Source: DATBFG01 sp036558645
Lineage (GTDB): Bacteria > Acidobacteriota > Terriglobia > Terriglobales > Acidobacteriaceae
Direction: 5' to 3'
NCBI GenBank assembly: GCA_036558645.1
Contig: DATBFG010000071.1
Span: 54,234-118,233, forward strand
DNA length: 64,000 nt
Part shown: positions 18,631 to 27,940 of the stretch, one piece after another
Numbering within the stretch: position 1 is the first letter of the stretch
How the letters are laid out: every line of letters begins with the position of its first letter
Program-made: the position numbers and the translations under genes
Notes under the pieces: model-generated
Database searches by the model: none
What the model was told of the DNA's origin: nothing
Seen by the model: the letters and a program-made list of their open reading frames with translations, nothing else

Positions 18631-20123
18631 GGCTGGCCCTCCGACCAGCCACGGGCACGCGACAGGGCATCATTCCATCGAGCATGGAGTTTTTTCGCCT
18701 GGGAGCGATCCATCCGAGGTTCGAACCTTTGTTCTTTCTGCGTGAGATTCGATATCTCAACGATGCCGTTCCAAACGCCAGCCTTCAATCCGGCCAGGTA
18801 AGCCGCTCCCAAGGCTGTACTTTCAGTCATGAAAGGACGCACTACGGCAATGCCGAGGATGTCAGCTTGAAATTGCATGAGCATGTCGTTCGCGGCAGCT
18901 CCGCCGTCCACCCGTAATTCGGAGAGAGCAGTCCCAGAATCTCGCTCCGCACATTGCAGCAAGTCGGCAATCTGATACGCAATACTCTCGAGTGCCGCCC
19001 GGGCAATGTGTCCCGCATTACTCGCGCGGGTCAGGCCCATGATCGTTCCGCGTGCATACTGATCCCAGTGCGGCGCTCCCAGCCCCACAAAGGCCGGAAC
19101 AAAATAGACGCCACCATTGTCCGGAACTGACGCTGCCAATGCCTCTACATCGGACGAGTTGCGAATCAAGCCCAATCCATCCCGTAGCCACTGCACTACG
19201 GCTCCGCCAACGAAAACACTGCCCTCCAGTGCATACTCGATGTGTTCTCCTACTTTCCATGCCACGGTCGTGACCAGGCGGTTCGAAGACATAGTGGGAG
19301 TACGCCCGATATTTTGAAGGAGGAAACATCCAGTGCCGTACGTATTCTTTGTCAGGCCAGGACTAAAGCATCGTTGTCCAAACAGTGAAGCTTGCTGATC
19401 ACCGGCAACGCCAGCGATGGTGATCCCACCCAACCCCGAGGACTCCGTGACTCTTCCGAAGTCCTCACTCGACGCCTTCACGGTAGGCATCATCGAGAGA
19501 GGAATCTCGAAGAGCCGCAGTAGCTCCTCGTCCCACTGATTCGCATGGATATTGAACAACATAGTCCGCGATGCGTTCGTAATGTCGGTGGCATGAACGC
19601 GGCCGTTGGTTAGTTTCCAGATCAACCAGCTATCAACAGTTCCGAAGGCGAGCTCGCCACACTCAGCCATCTGCCGGGCCCCGGGAATGTTGCTGAGAAT
19701 CCATGAAATCTTAGGCGCAGAGAAATAAGAATCGATGACAAGGCCGGTGCGCTTTTGAATCGAGGGCTCATGCCCTTGCGCTTTGAGTTGATCACAAAGC
19801 TGCGCTGTCCTCCTGTCTTGCCAGACAATGGCGTTGTAGATGGGTGTCCCCGTTTTGCGGTCCCACACGATTGTCGTCTCACGCTGGTTGGTAATTCCTA
19901 TCGTGGCGACATCGCGCGCTTGCAGATGGGCCTGGGCCAATGCTTCAGTGGCGACTGCGATCTGCGACGTCCATATCTCTTCCGGATCATGTTCCACCCA
20001 TCCTTGCTGCGGAAAAAACTGATTGAACTCACGCTGTGCCACAGACCTGACTGCACTCGTATGGTCAAAGACGATCGCTCTCGAACTGGTCGTGCCCTGA
20101 TCCAATGCTAAGACGTATGCCAT
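18627..20123 (-). CDS. glpK: Glycerol kinase
   Basis: Phosphorylates glycerol with ATP to glycerol-3-phosphate, the substrate of the following GlpD. The 498-residue protein from ATG 20123 starts with the FGGY kinase phosphate-binding motif YVLALDQGTTSSRAIVFD. It has WDRKTGTPIYNAIVWQDRR, the YFSAPKISWIL glycerol-site region, TYGTGCFLL and the LRVDGGAAANDMLMQFQ signature. A GTG at 20141 would add six residues (RGSTR); the ATG gives the usual family N-terminus and has a GAGGAT-like site about ten bases upstream. First gene of glpK-glpD. Confidence 0.95.
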   Translation of the reverse strand: MAYVLALDQGTTSSRAIVFDHTSAVRSVAQREFNQFFPQQGWVEHDPEEIWTSQIAVATEALAQAHLQARDVATIGITNQRETTIVWDRKTGTPIYNAIVWQDRRTAQLCDQLKAQGHEPSIQKRTGLVIDSYFSAPKISWILSNIPGARQMAECGELAFGTVDSWLIWKLTNGRVHATDITNASRTMLFNIHANQWDEELLRLFEIPLSMMPTVKASSEDFGRVTESSGLGGITIAGVAGDQQASLFGQRCFSPGLTKNTYGTGCFLLQNIGRTPTMSSNRLVTTVAWKVGEHIEYALEGSVFVGGAVVQWLRDGLGLIRNSSDVEALAASVPDNGGVYFVPAFVGLGAPHWDQYARGTIMGLTRASNAGHIARAALESIAYQIADLLQCAERDSGTALSELRVDGGAAANDMLMQFQADILGIAVVRPFMTESTALGAAYLAGLKAGVWNGIVEISNLTQKEQRFEPRMDRSQAKKLHARWNDALSRARGWSEGQP

Positions 20124-20273
20124 TCGAGTCGATCCTCGCACTACGCGACTACGTTGACAGCCTCGGGCCCATCGCTCTCCGAAATCATAACCCTACAGCC
20201 GTTCGCGAGATGGAGTAGAGAGCCTCGCTGAACCTTCCATCAAACCTGGGGACAGTGGTGGTAGCCTGATCCG

Positions 20274-21578
20274 GTGCCGAAGCAGCCAGCCAGCGAAGTA
20301 CTAAACGTGAACGGACACGAGGTCCGCATCACTAATCCCGAGAAACTCTATTTCTCCCAGGCGCGAATTTCCAAGCTCGATCTCGTACGGTACTACTTGT
20401 CCGTAGCGCCGGGGGCGCTGATGGGAATTCAAGACCGCCCCATAGTTCTCAAGCGTTTCGTCAATGGCGCCGAGGGCGAGGCGTTTTATCAAAAGCGGGC
20501 GCCGGAACAACTGCCCGAGTGGATGCGCACAATTACGCTGTCTTTCCCCTCAGGCCGAATTGCGAAAGAAATTGTGGTAGACGACGCGGCAGGGCTCGCA
20601 TGGATCGTTAATCTTGGCTGTATCGAATTACACCCGCATCCGGTACGAGCCGGCAATCTTGAACATCCTGACGAATTACGCATTGACTTGGATCCCGTTC
20701 CCGGCGTGAGTTGGGCCGATGTCCGCCGCGTCTCTCTGGAAGTTCGCGTCATGTTGGAAGAGTTAGGGCTTCGCGGATGGCCCAAGACGAGCGGTTCCCG
20801 GGGCATGCACATCAACGTACGGATCGAACCACGCTGGACATTTTCCCAGGTCCGGCGCGCGGCTGTTGCTTTATCACGTGCCGTCGAGCGTCGCATGCCA
20901 TCTCTTGCCAGCTCAAAGTGGTGGAAAGAAGAGCGTCACGGCGTATTCCTTGACTATAACCAGAACGCCAAGGACCGTACCACGTGTTCTGCATATTCGG
21001 TGCGCCCGCTGGCTGATGCACGAGTCTCAACACCTCTCGATTGGAGCGAGGTCCCGGGTTGCGATCCAGCCGACTTCACGATGTTCACGGTGCCGCAGCG
21101 ATTCTCGCAGATCGGCGATCCCCATGCCCGTATCAACGACACTCCCGGTTCTTTGGAAAAACTACTCGAGATGTCGGACAAAGACGAAGCCGCGGGTCTC
21201 GGCGATGCACCCTGGCCTCCACACTTTCGCAAGATGGAAGGCGAGGCTCCTCGCGTGGCTCCCTCGCGTGCGAGATCCGTCTCGAAAAAGCCACGCGTAA
21301 AGATGCCGCTCATTGTGGTCGCAAATTCTCCCGATAAAGCAGCTGCACTCGCCGGCCTGGAACGCTGGAAGGAAAAGCACCCCAGAGTGGCCGAATTGCT
21401 GGCGCAAGACGAGGTACTGGTCGACTCCATGCGAGGCAGGTCATCCACGTGGACGCGCATCCGAATTAATCTTCGCAATGTGCCGGAAGAAATTCGGCCG
21501 CCACAGGAGATTCCGGACCCGGATGATGATCCAACGCGCGAGTGGCGCGAATGGAGAAGGAAAAAGTCCGAAAAGTAA
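20274..21578 (+). CDS. LigD-type DNA primase-polymerase (PolDom)
   Basis: A stand-alone polymerase domain of the bacterial non-homologous end-joining protein LigD. It fills ends during Ku-dependent break repair and prefers ribonucleotides. The 434-residue protein opens with VNGHEVRITNPEKLYFSQ. It has the catalytic Asp pair in DELRIDLDPVPG near residue 140, the TSGSRGMHINV nucleotide-binding motif, and the YNQNAKDRTTCSAYSVRP metal-site segment. A charged tail of about 130 residues beyond the usual domain is of unknown role. The start is GTG with a weak ribosome site. It converges on a DNA ligase gene with four bases between them, so the polymerase and ligase parts of LigD are on separate genes. 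No ku gene is in the window. Confidence 0.88.
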   Translation: MPKQPASEVLNVNGHEVRITNPEKLYFSQARISKLDLVRYYLSVAPGALMGIQDRPIVLKRFVNGAEGEAFYQKRAPEQLPEWMRTITLSFPSGRIAKEIVVDDAAGLAWIVNLGCIELHPHPVRAGNLEHPDELRIDLDPVPGVSWADVRRVSLEVRVMLEELGLRGWPKTSGSRGMHINVRIEPRWTFSQVRRAAVALSRAVERRMPSLASSKWWKEERHGVFLDYNQNAKDRTTCSAYSVRPLADARVSTPLDWSEVPGCDPADFTMFTVPQRFSQIGDPHARINDTPGSLEKLLEMSDKDEAAGLGDAPWPPHFRKMEGEAPRVAPSRARSVSKKPRVKMPLIVVANSPDKAAALAGLERWKEKHPRVAELLAQDEVLVDSMRGRSSTWTRIRINLRNVPEEIRPPQEIPDPDDDPTREWREWRRKKSEK

Positions 21579-21582
21579 TTAA

Positions 21583-22671
21583 TCAGCGCCCGTGAGGGAA
21601 AATTGCTTTCAGCTCTTGTGGCGCGACCACCTCTAGTTGGTCATAGGTGCAATCGCTGGGCTTCTTGTCGTTTCGCCATCTGCGGAACTGTGCGGTGTGT
21701 CGGAATCGATCTCCCTGCATGTGGTCATACGCCACCTCCACAACCAGCTCGGGACGCAACGGCTCCCACGACAGATCCTTTCCCTGGCTCCAGCGGCTCT
21801 GGCCACCCGGCATTCGCTTCACTCCGTCGGCTGTCACTCCTTCAGCCTCAGCCCATGCCTTCCACGGATGGTTAGCGAGCGCGTCTTTTCGATAGGGATT
21901 GAGAAATTCCGCAAGTTCGGCACGCTTCTTGACGCTGAAGCTCGCAGATACCCCGACGTGTTGCAGCGCGCCCGCCTTATCGAACAACCCCAACAGTAAC
22001 GACCCGACCAGCGTGCGATCACCTTTCTTGTGCCAACGGAAGCCGGCAACCACGCAGTCGCAATCGCGCTCATGTTTCACCTTCAACATGACGCGCTTAT
22101 TGGGTTCATACGTTCCTGAAGTCTCCTTGGCGATAACTCCGTCGAGACCTGCTCCCTCAAAACGGCGAAACCAGTCTGAGGCAACACTGTGGTCCTGCGT
22201 TGCAGGCGTAAGGTGAATTGGTGGGGACGCCCCGGCGAGCAGCGACTCGAGTTGGTGCCGTCGCGATTGGAATCCCTCGCTGCAAAGACTCCTGGCTCCC
22301 AGGCAAAGCAGGTCAAAGAAAACAAATGAGGCCGGTATCTGGTTCGAAAGAAGCTTTACGCGGGATGCTGCCGGATGAAGACGCAATTGCAGAGAGTCGA
22401 AGTCGAGGCCATCGTTCCTAACGATGACTATCTCTCCATCCAACACAGCGCGTTCAGGCAGGGACTTGCGCAACGGATCGAGCAACTCGGGAAAGTAACG
22501 GTTGAGAGGCTTTTCGTCTCGACTCTGAATCAGGATCTCATCTCGGTCGCGAAATACCAACGCGCGAAAGCCGTCCCACTTGGGCTCAAAAATCCAATCT
22601 CCCTCCGAAGGTAACTCGCTGACACGTTTGGCAAGCATGGGGAGTAATGGCGGGTTAACAGGAAGGTCCAC
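21583..22671 (-). CDS. ATP-dependent DNA ligase, LigD/LigC type
   Basis: Seals nicks or double-strand ends using ATP. The 362-residue protein has the nucleotidyltransferase motif FEPKWDGFRAL, where Lys (about residue 29) takes the AMP. LDGEIVIV (motif III-like), GLDGVIAKE (motif IV) and MLKVKHERDCDCVVAG (motif V) follow, with an OB-fold domain to the end. This is the ligase part of LigD without polymerase or phosphoesterase. GTG 22671 is used because no in-frame ATG lies upstream; Met12 is an alternative start. The convergent PolDom gene suggests the two proteins work together in end joining. Confidence 0.88.
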   Translation of the reverse strand: MDLPVNPPLLPMLAKRVSELPSEGDWIFEPKWDGFRALVFRDRDEILIQSRDEKPLNRYFPELLDPLRKSLPERAVLDGEIVIVRNDGLDFDSLQLRLHPAASRVKLLSNQIPASFVFFDLLCLGARSLCSEGFQSRRHQLESLLAGASPPIHLTPATQDHSVASDWFRRFEGAGLDGVIAKETSGTYEPNKRVMLKVKHERDCDCVVAGFRWHKKGDRTLVGSLLLGLFDKAGALQHVGVSASFSVKKRAELAEFLNPYRKDALANHPWKAWAEAEGVTADGVKRMPGGQSRWSQGKDLSWEPLRPELVVEVAYDHMQGDRFRHTAQFRRWRNDKKPSDCTYDQLEVVAPQELKAIFPHGR

Positions 22672-22760
22672 GACTCATGGTATACCGCAATGCTTGCAGC
22701 GGTGAACGCCATGAAATCGTGGACCCATAGCCCCTCTTAACTTCCCGAGGCGACCTTCCT

Positions 22761-24835
22761 TTATGGACCGGGCATGTAAGCTCCACCCGTGAAGGTATAG
22801 GTCGAAGCCTCATCATCGAAGCCGCCCCAGGAAATCATTTCGCTGCCTGTCCATACAGACGGGAAGACACTTCGAGCACTCGGTGCACCAGTAACCAGAG
22901 TCGGAGTCCAACTATTGGATGCAACGTTATAGCGACCACCAGTTGGGACCTCGGCACTGCACGCTCCTGAGTTCGTCGTGCAACCGCTCCAAACAATCAG
23001 ATCGGTTCCCGTCCATACATACCCGAAGAAGGCACGGGGTTGCGGCGCGTTGACAAGACTCGTCGGTGTCCAGGAATTGCTCACTGGATCATAGAGAGCG
23101 CCATCATTGTGGTAGTCGTACACACCAGAGTATGTCTGACCACCCCAGATCAACATCTTCGATCCGGTCCACACCGCGGCTGTCCAATTACGCGCGCTTG
23201 GAGCTCCGGTCAAGCTGGTTGAAGTCCATGTGTTCGTCGCGGGATTGTAGCGGCCGCCGGTATTCGTGTCGAAGGTCGAGGTTGCACCGCCCCACACGAC
23301 CATCGTGTTACCCGTCCACACAGCGGAATGGAAGTAACGGCCAACTGGAGCGTTTGTCGTGCTGGTCAACGTCCAGCTGTCCGTCGTGGGATTGTAACGG
23401 CCACCGTCATTCGACCAGGTGCGGTTATTGGTTGATCCACCGAACACAATCATTTCCGTTCCCGTCCACACAGCCGAGTGTTCTGACCGTGCTGGAGGAG
23501 CTCCTTGATTGCTGATCGTCTTCCAGGTGTTACTCGTCGGGTTGTAACGCGCACTTTGGGTCGCAATGACAGACCCATATGCGCCGCCGTAGACGATCAT
23601 TTCAGTACCTGTCCAGGTTGCCGTGTGCAGGTGACGTGGTGAAGGTGCTCCGACTATGGAAGTTGGCAACCAACTATCCGTCGCTGGAGTGTATCGGCTT
23701 CCGGACTTGACGGTGCCGTTCAAGCGATCGTCTCCTCCCCAAATCACCATTTCTGTTCCGGTCCATACAGCCGTGTGCCACTCGCGAGCGGAAGGAGCGT
23801 TGCTGGGATTCGTAGGTGTCCACGTATCGGATGCTGGATCATAGCGACCCCCAGTCCGCCTCTGTCCTCCCCAAACGATGAACAGAGAACCAGTCCACAC
23901 GTATGCTGGTGCCTGCCTGCCCTGAGGAGCATTCACTGTGCTTGTCGGAGTCCATGCATTGGTTAACGGATTAAAACGTGCACCTGTATTTGGGAAACTG
24001 CTGCCATTAAAGCCGGCCCAGATCAGCATCTCACTTCCGGTCCAAACAGCGGCATGCGAGTACCGTGCGCTTGGCGCACCACCGTTAGGCACAGGCTTCC
24101 ACGTATTCAGAGCCGGATCGTAGCGAGCTCCAGTGCGCATAGCGCCTGTGGGTAGACTCGCAGCCCCGCCCCAGATGATCATCTCCTGTCCAGTCCATAC
24201 CGCAGTGTGGTTGAAGCGGGCTAACGACGCGGGTAATGACGCAGTTGGAGTCCAACTATCGCTGGCAAGGTTATAAACCGCGCCAGTGTTAAGGGGATCA
24301 TTGTCATCGAATCCGCCCCAGACAATCATCTGACTGCCCGTCCAGACCGCCGTGTGAAGCGTGCGGGCCTTGGGAGCGCCACCAGTATTCGTCGGCGTCC
24401 AACTATCAATGGCTGGGTTGTAGCGGCCACCTGTCGTCCCAACGTTCCTGGCGCGACAAACATCTTGCGAAAAAGAGCAGCCACCCCAGACCACCATTTC
24501 CGTGCCCGTCCAGACCGCGGTGTGATTAATACGCGGCGACGGCGCGCCCACCAGGGTGGTGGGCGTCCATGTTTCTGTTACGGGGTTGTATCGGGATCCA
24601 TTGTTTGTTTGGCAAGAATGCTCTGGCAGATGGCCATTGCAGCCGCCCCACACAATCATTTCGGTGCCTGTCCAGACAGCCGTGTGCTGTAGGCGGCTAT
24701 CGGGCGCGCCGGCTCCCGCTGTACTGTGCCAGCTATCTGTCGCGGGGTTGTAGCGCGATCCGCTTGCAAATACCGACGACCCAGTTTCGGTCCCACCCCA
24801 CACGATCATTTCTGTCCCTGTCCACACAGCCGACA
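22761..24835 (-). repeat. Tandem coding repeats of about 150 bases
   Basis: Fourteen imperfect direct repeats inside the propeller gene. The most conserved segment encodes VWTGTEMIVWGG and recurs roughly every 135-165 bases. Divergence between copies is considerable, so this is an old amplification and not a recent slippage product. Confidence 0.85.
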
Positions 24836-25463
24836 TTGCAATGTCGCCTTCAGGCTGCGCATAGAGCGATCGCCAGGACTCGGCCGCTGGTTGCGCATTC
24901 GATTGCACCACCGCTTTTACCGAATACTGAAATGCTGGCTCCTTCACGACTGCCTCGAAGCGATCGCGAGTTTGTTCCCACCACGTATTGAAGGACACCT
25001 TTTTCGCATTGAAGCGGCTGTCCTGCTCGTAGAAGTTCCGTGCGAGACGCTCGGCGAGGATGGGCCGTGCCAGCATCTCTGCAATCAAATGAGGATCATT
25101 ACCGAGGGCAGCGAACAAGTCGTCCAGTACCTCGGGCTGTCGGCTGGCGCTCGCCATGCGATCGATTTCCATCTGCAGCTGTGCACCGCTGAGATTGACA
25201 TGCCAATAGTGAGATAGAGCGTTGGTAAGCCGCAGTCCTTCGTCCGCTCGCGTACTTATCTGCTCCGAGCTGATGACTGCTTCCAAAGAGGGCTTTGGTC
25301 CCGGATTCTCAGCGGGCCATATTCGATGCTGCCAATAAACTTGTTCCATGGCCCATTGATATCGGACACGCGTATTGAGATCCAGCGGCGTCGACTCTTG
25401 TGCGAAAACGGGAAAAACAAGACAAGAAACTATGAAAAGGACGGCAGAGACACTTCGCCACAT
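22761..25463 (-). CDS. Exported kelch-like beta-propeller protein, 14 repeats
   Basis: ATG 25463 is preceded by AGGAGGAGT and opens a clean signal peptide (MWRSVSAVLFIVSCLVFPVFA), so the longer open frame upstream is not coding. The 900-residue protein has a helical N-terminal part of about 200 residues. Thirteen full and one cut repeats of about 47-53 residues follow, each with AVWTGTEMIVWGG, a G-x-RYNPATDSW segment and a GAP-x-AR-x3-HT turn. Fourteen blades would suit two seven-bladed propellers. Kelch-type repeats bind proteins or sugars, or in some cases house galactose oxidase-like sites; no catalytic motif is visible. It is transcribed away from a 425-base regulatory region. Confidence 0.87.
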   Translation of the reverse strand: MWRSVSAVLFIVSCLVFPVFAQESTPLDLNTRVRYQWAMEQVYWQHRIWPAENPGPKPSLEAVISSEQISTRADEGLRLTNALSHYWHVNLSGAQLQMEIDRMASASRQPEVLDDLFAALGNDPHLIAEMLARPILAERLARNFYEQDSRFNAKKVSFNTWWEQTRDRFEAVVKEPAFQYSVKAVVQSNAQPAAESWRSLYAQPEGDIAMSAVWTGTEMIVWGGTETGSSVFASGSRYNPATDSWHSTAGAGAPDSRLQHTAVWTGTEMIVWGGCNGHLPEHSCQTNNGSRYNPVTETWTPTTLVGAPSPRINHTAVWTGTEMVVWGGCSFSQDVCRARNVGTTGGRYNPAIDSWTPTNTGGAPKARTLHTAVWTGSQMIVWGGFDDNDPLNTGAVYNLASDSWTPTASLPASLARFNHTAVWTGQEMIIWGGAASLPTGAMRTGARYDPALNTWKPVPNGGAPSARYSHAAVWTGSEMLIWAGFNGSSFPNTGARFNPLTNAWTPTSTVNAPQGRQAPAYVWTGSLFIVWGGQRRTGGRYDPASDTWTPTNPSNAPSAREWHTAVWTGTEMVIWGGDDRLNGTVKSGSRYTPATDSWLPTSIVGAPSPRHLHTATWTGTEMIVYGGAYGSVIATQSARYNPTSNTWKTISNQGAPPARSEHSAVWTGTEMIVFGGSTNNRTWSNDGGRYNPTTDSWTLTSTTNAPVGRYFHSAVWTGNTMVVWGGATSTFDTNTGGRYNPATNTWTSTSLTGAPSARNWTAAVWTGSKMLIWGGQTYSGVYDYHNDGALYDPVSNSWTPTSLVNAPQPRAFFGYVWTGTDLIVWSGCTTNSGACSAEVPTGGRYNVASNSWTPTLVTGAPSARSVFPSVWTGSEMISWGGFDDEASTYTFTGGAYMPGP

Positions 25464-25888
25464 ATAACTCCTCCTGAATTTTGCTTGATTACTGCCCCTG
25501 AGCCGGTTCCCTGACGCCAGTTCGCGAAGACTAGCGGGCGTTTTCACGATGATTGCTCGAGAGCAATCTCGTAGCGACATGACTATGACGTTCGGTGACG
25601 ATCGGCTGGAACAGGAATTTCCACGCCCCGTGTAATTTCCTGTGCCCTCTGGTGCGGCCAATGCCCTCATGGGTTGTATGGCGGCGCGAAAATCATTGTC
25701 ACAGAATCACGACACAACAGTCTGTGACTTCAATCACACCTGACGATCACTTCGCCACCCAACTTTAGTCCCGAGCACCTCTTCGACAGCCTTTTTGTGT
25801 CGTTTTCCAATTTTCTTGTTCTCTGCCCTCTGCCTCGTGTGTCTCAGGATAACGAGTCTTCAAAACTTCTCATTGGAGGAAAGTCAAC
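25464..25888. other. Long divergent intergenic region
   Basis: 425 bases between the propeller gene and the exported PKD-like gene. It contains a near-perfect palindrome (GATTGCTC-GA-GAGCAATC, 25551-25568), an 8-bp inverted repeat GTCACAGA/TCTGTGAC (25699-25706 and 25721-25728) and a perfect CRP-type dyad (25723-25738). No convincing reading frame is seen. Confidence 0.6.
25723..25738. promoter_or_regulatory. CRP/FNR-family binding site candidate
   Basis: TGTGA, six bases (CTTCAA), TCACA: exact match to the E. coli CRP core half-sites and spacing. It lies 150 bases before the 25889 start and 260 bases before the propeller start, and shares its left half with an 8-bp inverted repeat. Which regulator binds, and whether it controls one or both genes, is inference. 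Confidence 0.5.
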
Positions 25889-26251
25889 ATGTCCATCAGT
25901 AGACTCGCCCTTCGTTTCGCCGCCACCGCCTGCCTGGCATTGTTGTTCGCGATGCCGATGCACGCACAGAATGCATTGACAGTAACTGCAATGGTTGAAA
26001 ATCAAGTTTGCCTCAGCAAAGACTTCGTCCAGGTCACATTCACTGCGGTCGCAGATTCCGACTCTCAACCAGTTGGTTTTCGCTGGGACCTTAATAACGA
26101 CAACAAACCCGATACCCAACTCAACACCGATCCTACCGCCGTCCGGGTCTATGGTGACGAAAGCAACATTACGGTGAAAGTCGTTGCACTCAACAAGGCT
26201 GGCGAGCGGGCACGCGACATTTTGAGATTCGCAACCCTCAAATGCAGGTAA
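25889..26251 (+). CDS. Small exported protein with PKD-like domain
   Basis: 120 residues with a ribosome site GGAGGAAAG before ATG 25889 and a signal peptide ending MPMHAQ. The mature part of about 90 residues has the PKD/Ig-like pattern: VQVTFTAVADSDS, then FRWDLNNDNKPDTQ and ITVKVVALNKAG. Two Cys (VCLS and the C-terminal LKCR) could form a disulphide. Such single domains usually mediate adhesion or protein contacts outside the membrane. A strong hairpin follows the gene. Confidence 0.75.
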   Translation: MSISRLALRFAATACLALLFAMPMHAQNALTVTAMVENQVCLSKDFVQVTFTAVADSDSQPVGFRWDLNNDNKPDTQLNTDPTAVRVYGDESNITVKVVALNKAGERARDILRFATLKCR

Positions 26252-26260
26252 TGACCACGC

Positions 26261-26293
26261 TGCAGAGCCGCCACAGATGCAGGTGGCTCTGCA
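26261..26293 (+). terminator. Strong hairpin between two exported-protein genes
   Basis: A 12-bp stem (TGCAGAGCCGCC with GGTGGCTCTGCA, one G-T pair) around a 9-base loop. It lies ten bases after the stop of the PKD-like gene and 86 before the next start. No T run follows, so it may be a terminator, an attenuator or an mRNA end stabiliser. Confidence 0.5.
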
Positions 26294-26378
26294 ACAAATG
26301 AATTCACGCACCACAACTAGACATAGCTGTCTCGAGCACCACCCGCCGGTGTCGCAGGCAGACCCCGGAGAAATTGAA

Positions 26379-27821
26379 ATGAGAAACAAGAATTCGCAAA
26401 TCCTGAATCGTTGCGGCTCTGTTGCCGCCTTGGCCTTCGTCGCCATCCTCTTGCTTATCACCTCTGCTTGCGGTGGAGGAGCATCAAGTGCAGCGCCTCC
26501 GTCCGACCCTGGTGCCGGATCTCCGCCACCAGCAGGAAGTTCGGCGGTTCAGATCAAGATCGGTGATGCACCGGCTGACCGTGTTGTATCGTTCGAGGTA
26601 ACCGCAGGTCCGATCACCTTGACCTCAACTGCAGGAGCGGTCACAACGGTGATGTCCACTACGAGACGCATCGAACTGACTCACCTGTCGGGAACCAGCG
26701 AACCGCTGGCGCTGCTGAGCATTCCCCAGGACAACTACAGTAGTGCGTCTATCACGGTGTCCCATCCCGAGGTGTCATTCATTAACAGTTCCGGTGCCCT
26801 CGTGAAGCTTCAGCCTGCACTGAACCAGGTTGTGAATGTCAACTTCAATCCGGCGCTTTCGGTAACCGCCAGTTCTTCAGTGGTCAATTTCGACCTCAGT
26901 GTGGCCAATTCACTTACATTCGACGCTCAGGGAAACGTTACCGGCGTCAGCATGAGTGCCTCCTCATTCCTGATTTCGACTTCTGCAGTCGCCGCCGAAG
27001 ATCGGCAGCATGCTGAAGATGGAGAACTTGAGGACATCTCCGGTGTCGTAACCAACGTTTCCGGAAGCTCGTTCACCATGGCGCTCGGTCAAAGTGGCGT
27101 ATCACTTACGTTTGCCACCGATGACAACACTGAGTTCAACGATGGTGCATCACTCGGGACGATGTTGAACACCATCGTGACCGTGGAGGGTGTCACCCGA
27201 ACCGATGGCTCTCTTTACGCAAAAGAAGTAGAGGGTATCGAGAACGAGCACGGCATGGAACTGGAGGGTCTGATCACGCAGGTGACTGGCAATCCTGCAT
27301 CCTTGATCACCATGCTCGGTCACGACGGTTCCGGCAACGGCATCGACGACAACGTTACTGGGACTGAAGTCACGATTGACATGAGTGGCGCGCGTTACAA
27401 AGTCAACAAAGGCAACATTGACACGAGTGGAATCGGTGGCTTGCCGGCGCCTCCGCAGTTCCCCTTTGACGCCTCTACAATTCGTGCCGGACAACGAGTC
27501 GAAATTGAGAGCGGAAGTGCCTTCACGGGCAGCACGATTGCGGCCGAGAAGGTTAAGTTACAGCAGCAGGCTCTGGTGGGAACGGTATCGGGACTGCCCG
27601 GTGCTACATCTTCCGGACCGGTGACCTTCACTCTCACCGTTCCAGCGGACTCCGCCTTCGCTATGCTCTCTGGAAAGACCTCAGTAACCGTTTTCTGGCA
27701 ACCGGGAACCGACTTGCATCACCTGTCGTCCGTGAACAACGGGGACAGTGTTCGCGTTCGAGGACTGGTCTTCTTCACCGGCAGTAGCTTCAATACGATC
27801 GCTCGCAGGATCGACCAATAA
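26379..27821 (+). CDS. Exported DUF4382/DUF5666 protein, probable lipoprotein
   Basis: ATG 26379 follows GGAG and opens a signal ending LLLITSAC-GGG, a lipobox-like end, so the 480-residue protein is probably lipid-anchored. The upstream extension of the frame runs through the preceding hairpin and is not coding. Residues about 55-205 match DUF4382 (SAVQIKIGDAPADRVVSFEVTAG...IPQDNYSSASITVSHPEV). The C-terminal half holds DUF5666-like OB repeats (ISGVVTNVSGSSFTM..., VGTVSGLPGATSS...). This pairing is common in exported proteins of acidobacteria and related groups; function is unknown, with carbohydrate or surface binding suspected for DUF4382. Confidence 0.83.
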   Translation: MRNKNSQILNRCGSVAALAFVAILLLITSACGGGASSAAPPSDPGAGSPPPAGSSAVQIKIGDAPADRVVSFEVTAGPITLTSTAGAVTTVMSTTRRIELTHLSGTSEPLALLSIPQDNYSSASITVSHPEVSFINSSGALVKLQPALNQVVNVNFNPALSVTASSSVVNFDLSVANSLTFDAQGNVTGVSMSASSFLISTSAVAAEDRQHAEDGELEDISGVVTNVSGSSFTMALGQSGVSLTFATDDNTEFNDGASLGTMLNTIVTVEGVTRTDGSLYAKEVEGIENEHGMELEGLITQVTGNPASLITMLGHDGSGNGIDDNVTGTEVTIDMSGARYKVNKGNIDTSGIGGLPAPPQFPFDASTIRAGQRVEIESGSAFTGSTIAAEKVKLQQQALVGTVSGLPGATSSGPVTFTLTVPADSAFAMLSGKTSVTVFWQPGTDLHHLSSVNNGDSVRVRGLVFFTGSSFNTIARRIDQ

Positions 27822-27832
27822 GAGCTTCTGCA

Positions 27833-27872
27833 TGCCGGCCGCGATCTCCCGCTCAGGGGATCGTAGCCGGCA
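27833..27872 (+). terminator. Long hairpin after the DUF4382 gene
   Basis: Outer stem TGCCGGC/GCCGGCA (7 bp) and an inner stem CGATCTCC/GGGGATCG with one G-T pair, starting about 11 bases after the stop. No T tract follows. Confidence 0.5.
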
Positions 27873-27940
27873 CTCTTCCTAACAAATCGCCGAATCCCTA
27901 TCCATCAAAGCAAGGCTGACTTCCCATACAATTCAGGTGA

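Noticed and set aside
22761..24835. CRISPR or satellite DNA
   Set aside because: The repeats are in frame, vary by about 135-165 bases and encode propeller blades; no conserved short repeat with equal spacers exists.
25464..25670. N-terminal extension of the propeller protein
   Set aside because: The extension is polar and lies ahead of a complete signal peptide whose ATG has a near-ideal ribosome site.
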